A DNA stretch of 64,000 nt, taken from an uncultured Bacteroides sp. (GTDB lineage Bacteria; Bacteroidota; Bacteroidia; Bacteroidales; Bacteroidaceae). The notes beneath the pieces are model-generated. The model did not search any database and was not told the origin of the DNA. It worked only from the letters and a program-made list of their open reading frames with translations. Below, piece after piece: positions 17,166 through 27,259 of the stretch. Position 1 is the stretch's first letter. Each line of letters opens with the position of its first letter. The DNA is taken from NCBI GenBank assembly GCA_944320945.1, contig CALUJK010000018.1, forward strand, positions 1 to 64,000, given 5' to 3'. The translations under genes and the position numbers were made by a program.

Positions 17166-19345
17166 TTAACGGACTTCAAACTCTATCGTCTGCAAGTCCT
17201 TTTCCTGTGAAGAAGTACCTACATAAAGAGTGTAGCGGGTCTTTTCCACTTTCCAATCCTTGTCGGCCTCATCCCAATAAGCCAGGTCTTTAACAGGGAT
17301 GGCCAGTTCCAAACGGCGGCTTTCTCCCGGCTTCAGATACACCTTATCAAAATTCTTCAGCGCCTTTTCAGGACGGTCCACTACCGAATGAGGTACCCCG
17401 ACGTAAGCTTGCAACACTTCCCCACCCTGACGGTCACCGGTATTGGTCACAGTACAGGTCACTTTGACTGTTTCATCCTTGGCATAGACAGCTTTGTCCA
17501 AAGTGGGTTTGCTGACACTGAAAGTGGTGTAACTCAGTCCGAAGCCAAAGGGATAAGATACCGGGATATTCTTTTTGTCGGCCAACATATAGCCAAAGTA
17601 ATAATCATAGTTCACATCGTATGGATCTACCCACGGATTGAAACTATCGTCTTTGGTCGTTAACTTGTGGAAAGGATTATCGGGCATATCGGGATAATCG
17701 CTTTCACGCTCAAACATGGAGAAAGAGAGTTTACCCGACGGATTGACATCGCCGAAGAGTATCCGTGCCAGTGCATAGCCTCCGTTCATACCGGCAAAAC
17801 CACCGTAGATAATGGCCGGTGCCAGCCGTTCCCATGTCTTGGTGATGACAGCTGAACCACCGAAGTACACTACCGCCATCTTCTTCTGCATACGGTAAGC
17901 AGCACGAAGCATATTATGTTCACCGGCTGTCAGATCGGATTCTGACGGTCTCCACCGTTATACTCAGCCAGAGGATACATCGTATCGGGATTGACAGAGA
18001 CTTGACTTTGGGTAAAGTCGGTACGTCCGATACACACCACAATGGCGTCGGCAGTCTGCGCCAACATCTGCAATTCGTTGAGGTCCTCACCGGAGGTGTA
18101 CACCACATTCACGCCATATTTCTTCAGATAACGACGGATGCCGCGGAGCGGAGTGACGATGTTCCAGAAGTCATGGCTGGGCACATAATGCCACTCACCT
18201 AAGTTGCCCGACTTGGCCAGTTCGCCTACCACCAGCACACGCTTCATGCCACGTACATCGAAAGGCAACTGTCCTTCGTTCTTCAGCAATACCATTGACT
18301 TTTCGGCTATCTCCTGAGAGAGGTCGCGCAGCGACTGTTTCTCATCCTTGCTCAACTTACGCGCTTTGTTCTCACCATACTGCAATTTAGTGGCAATGGT
18401 AGGACGAATCAGGTTGTCTATCTCTTCCCATGTCACCAGGCCTTTATCCATCATGGAATAAATAGAGTCGGCACGATAGTGGATTTCACCGGGCATCTCT
18501 ACATTCTGTCCTGCCTTGAGGGCATTCAGTCCGTTGTACACGCCAAAAACCCAGTCGGATGTATAAAAGCCTTTGAAGCCCCAACGGTTACGGGCAATGT
18601 CTGTCAGCAAGTGTTTATGTTCGCTGGTAAAGTGGCCGTTCACCTTGTTGTAACTGGTCATCATGGAAGCCACGTTACCGTCTTGAACCGCTTTCATAAA
18701 GGGAATGAGGTAAATTTCGTTCAAGGCACGGTCGTCCACCACAGCATTGATTTCTCCTTTATTCGTTTCCAGTTCAAACATGGCAAAATGCTTGGCACAT
18801 GCCATCACTTTGTGGTCGTGCTGAATGCCGCGGGTCAGTTGCACTCCCATCAGGGCGGCGTGGAACGGGGCTTCGCCATACCACAGTTCAGCCTGTCCGC
18901 ATTGGGGATGGGTGGTAATGTTGAGGGTGACGGCACCGATGTAGTTGCCGCCACAGGCAGCCGTCTCCAATGCCAGTGCCTGCCCCATGCGGGTCTCCAA
19001 CTCCTTGTCAAACGAACATCCGCGCAGCACGGGAGCGGGATAGATGGTGTGTTTACCGTGATAGGAGACACCTTTAGGACCATCCACAAAGGTAAAGCCC
19101 GGTATGCCGCGTTCCTTGTTTCTGCCGCTTGTCACCATCAGTCCCTTGCCGGTAAGTCCTTCGGCCAAAGCGCTCCTTTCATTATGATTGTTCCGTTGGG
19201 GCAGTCCCCACATTTGTTCCAGTTTCTCTTCGGGCGTCATCTCGCGGATGAGCTTATCCACGTCGGTAGTTTGAGCAGTTACGATATGGGTAGTCAGTGA
19301 CATCAGGCAAAACGGTGTCAACGTCAATAAACTATGTCTTTTCAT
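17166..19345 (-). pseudogene. GH3-family beta-glycosidase, frameshifted
   Basis: Two adjacent frames make up one GH3 glycosidase of about 725 aa. The first (19345 to 17930) has a signal peptide (about residues 1-24, ending THIVTAQ), the GH3 N-terminal barrel with its nucleophile in GFYTSDW, and the start of the GH3_C domain; it stops at TGA at 17930-17932. The second frame continues GH3_C (NGGYALARILFGDVNPSGKL) and the fibronectin-III-like domain (PFGFGLSYTTF). The break is near 17933-17939, where the minus strand reads AATCCGATCTGA; one missing base before GATCTG would restore the frame. It lies downstream of the barrel gene, which is also frameshifted. Sequencing error remains possible. Confidence 0.8.
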
Positions 19346-19377
19346 GATTTATATATATTATGGGAATGGATAATAGA

Positions 19378-20861
19378 TTAGAATCGAGCTTTGAACTCAG
19401 CAAATACGCCGCCACGGACGGGGCCGTACATATCCGAAGAGCCGCCAAACATACGCATGTATCCCGCCGTCAGCGATAAGGTTTTAGAAATATTGTACAC
19501 GCCCCGAACGTTAAGCGTCATGTTGCGGTCGCCTTCCTTCCTACTCATAAACTGCAACGGCTTGAACGTGTCAAAAGAGTACATCAGCGAGAAGTTAAGT
19601 TTTTGCCGTAAGGCCGATTGAGAAGCAACGAACATCATGCTGTGGGTCATTTTTTTCTGTTGTCCGTTGAAAAAGCGACTCAACGTCTGGTTAGTGACGT
19701 AAAGCATCTCGTCAAAGTCTGTGGCATCGTTATTCAGTTCTTCAAAATTTGGGGTAAACTTACCATACCACGAAGCAGAAAGCATAAACATATCAACATT
19801 ATTGCGCATATACCTCATCCGGCGGGCACCTATGTTAAACCCGAGATTATCTTGCGGAAGGGAGTTGGCATACTCACGTTCTTGTTATAAATATTGTAGC
19901 CAAACTCACCGAATACCGTCCAACTGTTGGCCGGCACGAAGTTTCCTCCACGCGGATTGCCGGGAATGGTGTAACTGAAGTCCAAACCGATAGTCTGTTT
20001 ACGGAACAACACGGTGTAAGCCTCCGTCTCGCCCGTATTCGCATCTATATTGCCATGCAGTGTGGGGAATGGGTCAAAACCATTAAAATAAGAAAGAGAG
20101 AAACCCGAGTGCATACCGGCCAGATTCAGTCGTGCTGCAATAGAACCATTCTTTATTTTGGCTTCGGGTATCCGTTGGGCAGACAGATTCAAGTCGCCCA
20201 AATTTAAAAGTTGAAGCGGCATCTTTGAACTCTGCACCATAGGAACAGCCACTACCTGAAGGTCAAGCCCCTTATTGATTTGGTAGTCGGCAGAGAGCAT
20301 GAAATTATACATATTACCATCGCCGGCCGTTGCCGAAAGGAAGAAAAGGTCGCTGGCAGAAAGATTGTTCGTCGGATTGGAGCCCATACCTCTACCCCAC
20401 TGGATATTCTGATTACCCAAAATCACTTCCCATTTGCGTCCGCGATAACCTACATAAAGGTCGCGCAGGTCGAAAGTGGCTTCGTAACGTCCGTTGGTAT
20501 TGAGCACCATGCCGGGTTGGTCTTCATTGCGCAGTTTCCCGTTGAAATACTGTCCGTAGCGCAACCGGCCTTCTGCTGCCACAATAATGTATCCGTCGCC
20601 AAAGCCCCATTTATAGTTGGCGCGTGCTCCGACTTCGGCAAAGGTACTGGCAAAATCGTAATTGTCACTTCCGTTTTCACTGCCGTCCTGGCCAAAGCCA
20701 TACATCGACGCACGGACATAATAGGACATACCGCCGTCGTTCACCGGAAAGTTCTCCGACGTGGCAATGTTCGTGCTCCGCGTGAGAGGAACAAACTGTG
20801 CCTGTGCACCGATGACAACAGCACAAAAGCAACTGAAAAGCAGTCTCTTTTTGTTCATCAT
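19378..20861 (-). pseudogene. Outer-membrane beta-barrel protein, frameshifted
   Basis: One gene of about 490 codons is split into a 343-aa first frame (20861 to 19830) and a second frame ending at 19378. The first part has a signal peptide (LLFSCFCAVVIGAQAQ) and repeated aromatic beta-strand patterns such as RDLYVGYRGRKWEVILGNQ. The second ends in a barrel-type C-terminus (FAEFKARF). The break is at about 19858-19863: minus-strand ACTCCCTTCCGC needs one more C to read through as TPLPQDNLGF and into NIGARRMRYM. The family is not recognised beyond porin-like barrel. It is upstream of the GH3 gene by 32 nt and probably fed it substrate when intact. Confidence 0.72.
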
Positions 20862-20904
20862 GTTACTTGTTTATAAGGTTAATACTGAATAAGTTTCACG
20901 ATGG

Positions 20905-20912
20905 CAAAGTTA
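20905..20912 (-). promoter_or_regulatory. Candidate -7 box of the barrel/GH3 unit
   Basis: The minus strand reads TAACTTTG about 43 nt upstream of the barrel gene start. The promoter remains although both genes are broken. Confidence 0.4.
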
Positions 20913-21090
20913 CTGCCGTGTCAATATCTGTTAAAGAGAGTTTATTCTTACGAATTGGGAAATAAGTCGAATGGAGAATATTAATGTGGGAAATAGCGGA
21001 ATAGTTCTGGTATATTTTTCCGATTCGCCGTTATTTTCACTTTGCAGACAATAAAATATCTATACAGAGATACCCCCATATAACAAGCCG

Positions 21091-21249
21091 TTTGCTCCGA
21101 AGCCTTTCGGAGCGTGCTTCCAAGCCTTTGCGAACGCGCTCCAAGTTAACTTCGTCCGTGCTCCGAAAGGCTTCGGAACAAACCCCTGTCAGAATGCCTT
21201 CTGAGCGGGGCGAAGGAGGACTTCCCGAAAAGTAATGTTTCTAAACAAA
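21091..21249 (-). repeat. Dispersed palindromic element, copy A
   Basis: The 92-nt core (21091-21182) has complementary ends of about 23 bp, in which TTTGTTCCGAAGCCTTTCGG pairs with the reverse copy. Each end itself folds as TCCGAA-GCCT-TTCGGA. The centre holds AAGTTAACTT. Read on the minus strand, the core is preceded by a leader from 21249 with TTTGTTTAGAAACATTAC and a hairpin CCCC-GC-TCAGAA-GGCA-TTCTGA-CA-GGGG. The rest of the 20862-21420 gap shows only promoter elements. Copies B and C have cores of the same length. Confidence 0.8.
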
Positions 21250-21332
21250 TATAAGTAACGTTACCATGAGTAAAAGTCACAATGAAAAGCTATGGAGGCT
21301 ATCTATTGGCGATTACACAACAAAAAAACGGA

Positions 21333-21393
21333 CTATTCTAATAGGTTTTTATGGTTATACCCATAAATAGTTCAGAAAAATATACTATATTTG
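21333..21393 (+). promoter_or_regulatory. Promoter and possible operator of the second ATPase gene
   Basis: The -7 box TATATTTG (21386-21393) lies 28 nt before the start. Upstream are two dyads: CTATT-CT-AATAG at 21333-21344 and TTTATGG-TTATAC-CCATAAA at 21348-21367. The latter covers the expected -33 region, which fits binding of a dimeric repressor or activator. Confidence 0.5.
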
Positions 21394-21420
21394 CAGATAT
21401 AATCATAAGAAAAAATAGCT

Positions 21421-22638
21421 ATGATTGAAAGAGAACTGTATATGCAACAAATCCGTCCCTTTATGAACCGTCCGTTCGTCAAGGTGGTGGCCGGCATTCG
21501 CCGATGTGGAAAATCTGTCGTACTGCAACTGATAGCAGAGGAGTTGAAACGTCAGGGGGTTACCAATGAACATATCGTCTATATGAACTTTGAGAGTTTT
21601 GAATGGATGGACGTTACCGATGCAAAAGCCCTGTACCTATATGTCAAGAACAAAGTGAAAAACACAAAGGGAAAGATATATATCCTGCTGGACGAAATAC
21701 AGGAAGTGAAAGATTGGGAAAAGGCCGTCAATTCTTTCATAGTGGATTGGGACGTGGATGTTTACGTGACCGGTTCCAACTCCCGGTTGCTCTCTTCCGA
21801 ATTATCTACTTATCTGGCAGGCAGATACGTCAGTTTCCATATCATGCCGTTGTCTTTCAATGAATATCTTTTGTTTCATGGCATACACCCGGATGACAAG
21901 AGGAATCTGCGGGATGAATTTCAGAAATACCTTCGTATGGGCGGTTTTCCGGCTGTCCACACAGGTGATTACAGCTATGAAGCCATTTACAAACTGGTAT
22001 ATGACATCTACTCATCGGTCATCCTGCGCGATACGGTACAACGGCACGGCATCCGCAATGTGGAACTGCTGGAACGGGTGGTACGGTTCGTATTCGACAA
22101 TATCGGCAACCGACTCAACGCAAAGAACATCGCCGACTATTTCAAGAGCCAGCAACGACGGGTGGACATCAATACCGTTTATAATTATCTGGATGCCTTA
22201 CAGGGCGCATTTATCATTCAGCGCGTACCGCGTTATGACATCAAAGGAAAGGAACAGTTGCAGACCAACGAGAAGTATTTTGTCAGCGACCTGTCACTGA
22301 TTTATGCCGTGATGGGATATAAAGACCGGATGATTTCGGGCGCATTGGAGAACATTGTCTATTGGGAAATGAGGCGTCGCGGATATGACACATTCATCGG
22401 TAAACAGGACAACTGTGAAGTGGATTTCGTGGGCATTCGCAGAGATGAGAAGATTTATGTTCAAGTGACTTATCGGATGGAAGCGGAAACAACAGTAGAA
22501 CGTGAATTTGCTCCTTTGCTTGCTATCAACGACCATTATCCCAAATTGGTGGTAAGCATGGATGAGGTCTGGCAGGATAACATCGAGGGGGTAAGACACA
22601 GACACATCGCCGACTTCCTGACAGATGAAAACTGGTGA
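21421..22638 (+). CDS. AAA-type ATPase with DUF4143 C-terminal domain
   Basis: A 405-aa ATPase of the AAA_14/DUF4143 type. The P-loop is GIRRCGKSV near residues 26-34, Walker B is IYILLDEIQEVKDW near 75-88, and VTGSNSRLLSSELSTYLAGR follows (sensor region). The C-terminal DUF4143 part includes ENIVYWEMRRRGYD and the nuclease-like CEVDFVGIRRDEKIYVQVTY near residues 338-358. It is a paralogue in architecture of the ATPase at 11224-12555 but not a close copy. Its function is unknown. It is monocistronic and convergent with the helicase gene, with a dyad over its promoter. Confidence 0.85.
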   Translation: MIERELYMQQIRPFMNRPFVKVVAGIRRCGKSVVLQLIAEELKRQGVTNEHIVYMNFESFEWMDVTDAKALYLYVKNKVKNTKGKIYILLDEIQEVKDWEKAVNSFIVDWDVDVYVTGSNSRLLSSELSTYLAGRYVSFHIMPLSFNEYLLFHGIHPDDKRNLRDEFQKYLRMGGFPAVHTGDYSYEAIYKLVYDIYSSVILRDTVQRHGIRNVELLERVVRFVFDNIGNRLNAKNIADYFKSQQRRVDINTVYNYLDALQGAFIIQRVPRYDIKGKEQLQTNEKYFVSDLSLIYAVMGYKDRMISGALENIVYWEMRRRGYDTFIGKQDNCEVDFVGIRRDEKIYVQVTYRMEAETTVEREFAPLLAINDHYPKLVVSMDEVWQDNIEGVRHRHIADFLTDENW

Positions 22639-22674
22639 ATCCCAAAGCAATGCAGCAGCAAGCACTTATCGCTG

Positions 22675-25600
22675 TTACTTGACGCATGGCAATGGAGAGT
22701 TCAGAGCAATATCATCCAACAACCGGGTATAAATCGGATTCAACCGAAGCAGATGCGGCACGCCTGTCAGAAACATCTGTTTGCGGGCGCGGGTTAAGGC
22801 AACATTCAGCTTACGATCGATTAGAATGCCGTTCTCTTCCGTCAGGTTGGCAAGCTGCTCCAACTGGTAGGCGCGATTCATGCAGAAAGAGTAGATAATA
22901 ACATCCCGCTCGCTACCCTGATAGCATTCTACGGTATCTACAGCAATATCGCGCAATGCAGGAATGTCCAACGCCTCGATGGCCTTACGGATAAGTGCTA
23001 TCTGGCTGCGATAAGGGGTAATAATGCCCAGTGTGTGAGCCGGGTCAAACCCTTCCGGCAAAGAAGCATAACGGCGATACAGAAGCGCGGCAAGACGTGC
23101 CACAATCCCGGCTTCCGAACGGTTCACCTTGACGGTCTGCAAGGGAGGTTCGGGCACGGAGGGAAGGAAAGCAACCCGGCGGGTCAGTAAATACGCCCAA
23201 TCCCCAAACTCTGCCTCCTGCGCCACCGGCAAATCTCCCTGCTGATGGGGCAATCCCAACGGGCGCAGCCGACCTTCATAAAAGGCACGATTGGGGAAAT
23301 CGGCCACTTCCGTATTCATCCGCCCCTGCCGGCACAGGAAGTCGGTAGAACGTTCGGGGTGTACCGCCGTGCGATAAAGCCGTTCAAACAGGGAATCTTT
23401 CAGATTAAGCAAACCTATGCGGCGCAACGCCTCATCATGTACCTCGGAGTGTTGGGCAGATTGCAGGACTACGGCAGGCAGTTGCTTATGGTCGCCTATC
23501 AGAATAAAGCGCCGGATGGCATTCTCTCCCAAAGCGGAACGGGTGCAGAGCAATCCTAACAGTTGTGGTTCGAGAATCTGTGTAGCTTCGTCCACAATAG
23601 CCACATCGAAAGTCTTCAGGCGGAAAAGTTCCCGATGGAGAGACAGGGTAGACACCGTCCCCACAAAGACACGACAACGCGACAACCGTTCCTGCACCTC
23701 ACGACGGGAAGAACAAGCTGAAAGCACGTTTTCCAGTAAAAAGGGGCGATAGCATTCCTCGCACGACAATTCGTTACCGATGCGTATAAAGTCCGGCACG
23801 GGAGTGATGGAAGAGAGTGCCTTGCATATCTCGTCCACTGCCCGATTGGTATAGGACAGCAGAAGTATCTGTTTTCCATCCGCCCAAAAGGCTTCCACCA
23901 TGCCGCGCAGGGCACGCGAGGTCTTGCCCGTACCGGGAGGGCCTACCAGCAGAAAGTAATCGCGAGCCGCCTGTGCCTTCAGGGCGATGCGGGTAAAGTC
24001 ATCCGTGGCAGAGGCAATGCGGGCATCGAAAGCCATGTCGAAGGCCGGTTCCCGCTGTCCCAACAGCAGGTCGCGCCGTTCTTGCGTAGCCGTGAGGAAA
24101 GCCGACAAACCGGCATACATGCTGCGATAGGACGAATCCATGTAATCGTGCTCAATGGCATACCGGCTATCGAGGGGCAATACTCCCTCATTCTGTTGGG
24201 CGGCACGCAGACGCAGACGGAGGAAAGTAGCGCTAATCTTCTCCAAATTACCTTTGAACACCATTTTGTTTGTCACGTTATCGGTATCGGCATTCCGCTC
24301 ATACAGAACAACGGCATCGCCTTCACGGAAATTAGGCAGACCGTAAGCGGTTTCTTCTGCTTCATCCCTGACGGGAATATTCAACAGCAGATAAGGTTTA
24401 TGGGCATCGGCCGCATGGCTTTCACGGATGGAGAGGTCATATAATATCTCGCCCCGTTCGCACTTTTCTTCAAGCGTAGAGAGCCAAAGAGAGGCAGCAC
24501 CCGTATGTCCCTGGTAATCGACATCACCGGACTTGGAGGTATAGAGTTCTTTCGTAATGAAATTATAAAGGGTATAGAAATAACTCCGCTCCACAGGCGA
24601 AAGCGCTTCCAACTTCTGTTTCAATCCGGCAATGGAGGGGGCAAGGTAGCGGTTCCACAACACATTGTGCAGGCTGCGTTCATTGAGCACAACAGGGTCG
24701 ATGAGACGGAAATAGCGCGCTGTATATTGCGGGTCGTTATGTAGCTGCACAGCATACTCGCCCGCCACGATGCGATTGCGCACATTCATCACCCGCCTCA
24801 CCATGGCCCACGAAGAGCGTGCCGGATAGAGCAACGGATAACGGGTATAGAGAAGATAGGACTTGACCCGATGATGATCCATCCCCATGGAATACTCCAG
24901 CACTGCCTGGTAGAGCAGCATCTGTATCTTGTTATTCTCTTTCGGCTCGATGCGACCACGCAGGGTATATTCATCAGCCTTGCCGGACTTCATCTCGATG
25001 AACGAGGACATGTCGCGCTGCATATAGTCCAATCGTCCTTGCAAGCCCAGGGCCTCGCAGATGTAAGATGGTTCGAGTACGGCATCCTGCCTGTCCAACT
25101 CGTAACCGGAGGCGTGAAACGTATCGGTCACCGTGCGGCGAATGTTCTCGAAGTGCAGGCGACAATCGGAAAAGAACTTCTTCTCCGTTTCGGGCTGACG
25201 CAGTTCATCGCACGCCGCCAATTCAATGGAGTAACGGCGGAACGCTTCCTTCATGCAAGTAAGGTAATCGGGCGGCGTGTCTGCACCGGCATGTATCCAT
25301 TCATCCAGAAAGAGATTGGCAATGTTTCCAAGCAGCAGAGGGGCAGTATTGTCCGAAGAAGTCAGGCGCGCCAACAGGTAGTTGGCCGGATGGTGGCCGT
25401 ACTCTTTGAAGCATTCGGCCAAGGTACTGATATCTATCAGATAGTCGGGTTCGAGGATGATAAACGAAGGCGTGGCAATGCCGTCTTCACCGATAGCAAC
25501 ATCCAGCAGATTGAGTTGGGCACCTGCCCATAGAAGGCGGCAGGTATCGGCAAACTCGTCATTCACCTGCGGGACGTTATAGCGCACCGGCAAGAGGGTA

Positions 25601-26094
25601 TCGCATACGGTATCGACGGGCTGCACATAAAGATAATGGTCATCGGAGTGACGGTAACTGACCCGCATACGTTTCACCCGTCCGGTAGCAGGCGGCGAAA
25701 CGATATAAGTAGCATCGGCACGGGGCAACACGTGATAAAGTTCGTCGGGAATGTCAACACCCGTCAGTCGTTTGACAAAGAAAGAAAGGGTCTTGGCATC
25801 ACGAAGCAATGAATCGCGTTGCGGTTCTGTCCGATGATTGAGAATAGCATTGGAAGTCAGGCGGAATGTATGTAACCGGTTCTGCTCAGCTACAGAAAGG
25901 TTCAACTGTGATGCCACGTAGCTGATGCGGGCAGAAAGGTCAGTCATCTGCAAACTGCTGTCCGGCAACTGTGAACGGCATAATTGCTCCAGCAACTCCC
26001 GCAGGCGCCGATAGGCTGCCCCCAGCATAGCATCTTCTGCCCGACAAGCATCGAGCAGCAAGATATAGTATTCATGAGCATCACTCGCCGGCAT
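22675..26094 (-). CDS. Dna2-like nuclease-helicase (PD-(D/E)XK plus superfamily 1 helicase)
   Basis: The 1139-aa protein joins a Cas4/RecB-like nuclease domain to an SF1 helicase. Nuclease motifs lie near residues 350-400: QGRLDYM (GxxD), FIEMKSGK (ExK, near 368) and QMLLYQ (QxxxY). The helicase half has Walker A GPPGTGKTSRAL near 716, Walker B AIVDEATQILEP, GDHKQLPAVV, and a C-terminal AAA_12 region with DTVECYQGSERDVIIYS and NVALTRARKQMFL. The layout is that of Dna2-type enzymes that trim and unwind DNA flaps or ends during replication and repair. No CRISPR genes are nearby, so the Cas4-like part does not imply adaptation. Its start overlaps tatC by 14 nt. Confidence 0.88.
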   Translation of the reverse strand: MPASDAHEYYILLLDACRAEDAMLGAAYRRLRELLEQLCRSQLPDSSLQMTDLSARISYVASQLNLSVAEQNRLHTFRLTSNAILNHRTEPQRDSLLRDAKTLSFFVKRLTGVDIPDELYHVLPRADATYIVSPPATGRVKRMRVSYRHSDDHYLYVQPVDTVCDTLLPVRYNVPQVNDEFADTCRLLWAGAQLNLLDVAIGEDGIATPSFIILEPDYLIDISTLAECFKEYGHHPANYLLARLTSSDNTAPLLLGNIANLFLDEWIHAGADTPPDYLTCMKEAFRRYSIELAACDELRQPETEKKFFSDCRLHFENIRRTVTDTFHASGYELDRQDAVLEPSYICEALGLQGRLDYMQRDMSSFIEMKSGKADEYTLRGRIEPKENNKIQMLLYQAVLEYSMGMDHHRVKSYLLYTRYPLLYPARSSWAMVRRVMNVRNRIVAGEYAVQLHNDPQYTARYFRLIDPVVLNERSLHNVLWNRYLAPSIAGLKQKLEALSPVERSYFYTLYNFITKELYTSKSGDVDYQGHTGAASLWLSTLEEKCERGEILYDLSIRESHAADAHKPYLLLNIPVRDEAEETAYGLPNFREGDAVVLYERNADTDNVTNKMVFKGNLEKISATFLRLRLRAAQQNEGVLPLDSRYAIEHDYMDSSYRSMYAGLSAFLTATQERRDLLLGQREPAFDMAFDARIASATDDFTRIALKAQAARDYFLLVGPPGTGKTSRALRGMVEAFWADGKQILLLSYTNRAVDEICKALSSITPVPDFIRIGNELSCEECYRPFLLENVLSACSSRREVQERLSRCRVFVGTVSTLSLHRELFRLKTFDVAIVDEATQILEPQLLGLLCTRSALGENAIRRFILIGDHKQLPAVVLQSAQHSEVHDEALRRIGLLNLKDSLFERLYRTAVHPERSTDFLCRQGRMNTEVADFPNRAFYEGRLRPLGLPHQQGDLPVAQEAEFGDWAYLLTRRVAFLPSVPEPPLQTVKVNRSEAGIVARLAALLYRRYASLPEGFDPAHTLGIITPYRSQIALIRKAIEALDIPALRDIAVDTVECYQGSERDVIIYSFCMNRAYQLEQLANLTEENGILIDRKLNVALTRARKQMFLTGVPHLLRLNPIYTRLLDDIALNSPLPCVK

Positions 26095-26881
26095 CTTCCT
26101 TCTTGTCGCGTATCATCAGGATACTAAGTTCATACAGCAAGTAGAGAGGAATAGCCACTACGGAAAGAGTAAACGGGTCGCCCGTCGGGGTGATAATGGC
26201 AGCAGCAATGACTATCAGCACGATGGCATGACGACGATATTTGCGTAACATCGTCTTATGCACCAGTCCCAACAGGGAAAGCAGCCACGTGACGAGTGGC
26301 AATTCGAAAGCCAGTCCCATGCAGAGGACAAGCATCATGAAGTTATCTATGTAAGAATTAAGAGATATCTGATTTTCGATGGTGGCACTCAACTGATAGG
26401 TGGAAAGGAAGCGCAAGGTCAACGGATAGACCATGAAGTAGCCAAGTGCTACGCCAAAGAAGAACATCACTGTGCCTATGGACAAAGCTTTGCGCACACC
26501 ATTCCGCTCGTTGGTGTAAAGCGCCGGACGGATGAAACGCCACACTTCATAGAAAAGATAAGGAGTGGCAGTCACCACCGACATCCAGAAAGCGGTAGAT
26601 ATATGAATGAAAAAGGGAGCCGCCAGATTGATGTTCACCAGCTTAACGTGAAATTCACTGGTAAAGAATTCGTCTTTCAGGTCTAATTCTTGTCCTATCC
26701 AGCGTAGCAGGTCGTAGAAAATAAAGTCATTGTGGCACGGTGCCAATATCACCTTGTCGAACAACACGGGCATCGCCAGGAAATAGCCGATCGCCAGCAC
26801 CATCCATACCGCCAGAATGCGGAACAGCGCACGGCGCAACACATCAAGGTGATCCCAAAAAGTCAGTTCATTGTCTGCCAT
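26081..26881 (-). CDS. tatC: Twin-arginine translocase subunit TatC
   Basis: A 266-aa integral membrane protein with six predicted membrane segments, the TatC norm. The N-terminus LTFWDHLDVLRRALFRI carries the family signature and YEVWRFIRPALYTNERN is the conserved loop after the second segment. TatC binds twin-arginine signal peptides and forms the receptor for export of folded proteins. It is 18 nt downstream of tatA, and its 3' end overlaps the helicase gene by 14 nt, so tatA-tatC-helicase form one transcript. Confidence 0.96.
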   Translation of the reverse strand: MADNELTFWDHLDVLRRALFRILAVWMVLAIGYFLAMPVLFDKVILAPCHNDFIFYDLLRWIGQELDLKDEFFTSEFHVKLVNINLAAPFFIHISTAFWMSVVTATPYLFYEVWRFIRPALYTNERNGVRKALSIGTVMFFFGVALGYFMVYPLTLRFLSTYQLSATIENQISLNSYIDNFMMLVLCMGLAFELPLVTWLLSLLGLVHKTMLRKYRRHAIVLIVIAAAIITPTGDPFTLSVVAIPLYLLYELSILMIRDKKEDAGE

Positions 26882-26899
26882 GATAGGAAGTGTACACCG

Positions 26900-27118
26900 T
26901 TATGATTTCTTTTCCACCGGTTCGTTCACTTCGTCTTTAGCCTTATTGATTTCTTCCTTGGCTTCGTTCACGCCTTCTTTAAAGCTCTTCACACCTTTGC
27001 CTAAGCCGCGCATCAATTCGGGAATCTTTTTACCCCCAAAAAGCAAGAGAATGACCAAGGCAATGATAATCCACTCGGAACCACTGGGAAGGAAACTCAA
27101 TAACAGTACGTTGTTCAT
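26900..27118 (-). CDS. tatA: Sec-independent translocase subunit TatA
   Basis: The 72-aa protein has the TatA pattern: one N-terminal membrane helix (about residues 5-27, including [20 protein letters not shown]), the [16 protein letters not shown] hinge, and a charged amphipathic helix with a Lys/Glu-rich tail. TatA oligomers form the Tat pore. It heads the tatA-tatC operon, with TATGTTTG at 27145-27152 as a likely -7 box. There is no separate tatB nearby; TatA may do both jobs, as in other two-component Tat systems. Confidence 0.95.
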   Translation of the reverse strand: MNNVLLLSFLPSGSEWIIIALVILLLFGGKKIPELMRGLGKGVKSFKEGVNEAKEEINKAKDEVNEPVEKKS

Positions 27119-27144
27119 AGTTGTATGCTTTTATATTTGATGTG

Positions 27145-27152
27145 CAAACATA
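27145..27152 (-). promoter_or_regulatory. Candidate -7 box of tatA
   Basis: The minus strand reads TATGTTTG, 27 nt upstream of the tatA start. No clear -33 box. Confidence 0.5.
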
Positions 27153-27259
27153 CGGAAATTCTGCGAGATAATTGCAGGAAATGAACGGATTTACGTAATT
27201 TAAATGTGACGTCAGACAGAAATAATCCTTAAAAGGTCGTTTGAAATAATCCGCTATTT

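Noticed and set aside
20862..21420. Possible small gene in the 558-nt gap
   Set aside because: Only a palindromic element, dyads and promoter motifs are visible; no frame with a ribosome site or conserved sequence.
24980..25000. Cas4-like nuclease motifs as a sign of a CRISPR system
   Set aside because: They belong to a Dna2-like nuclease-helicase; no repeat-spacer array or other cas gene is present.
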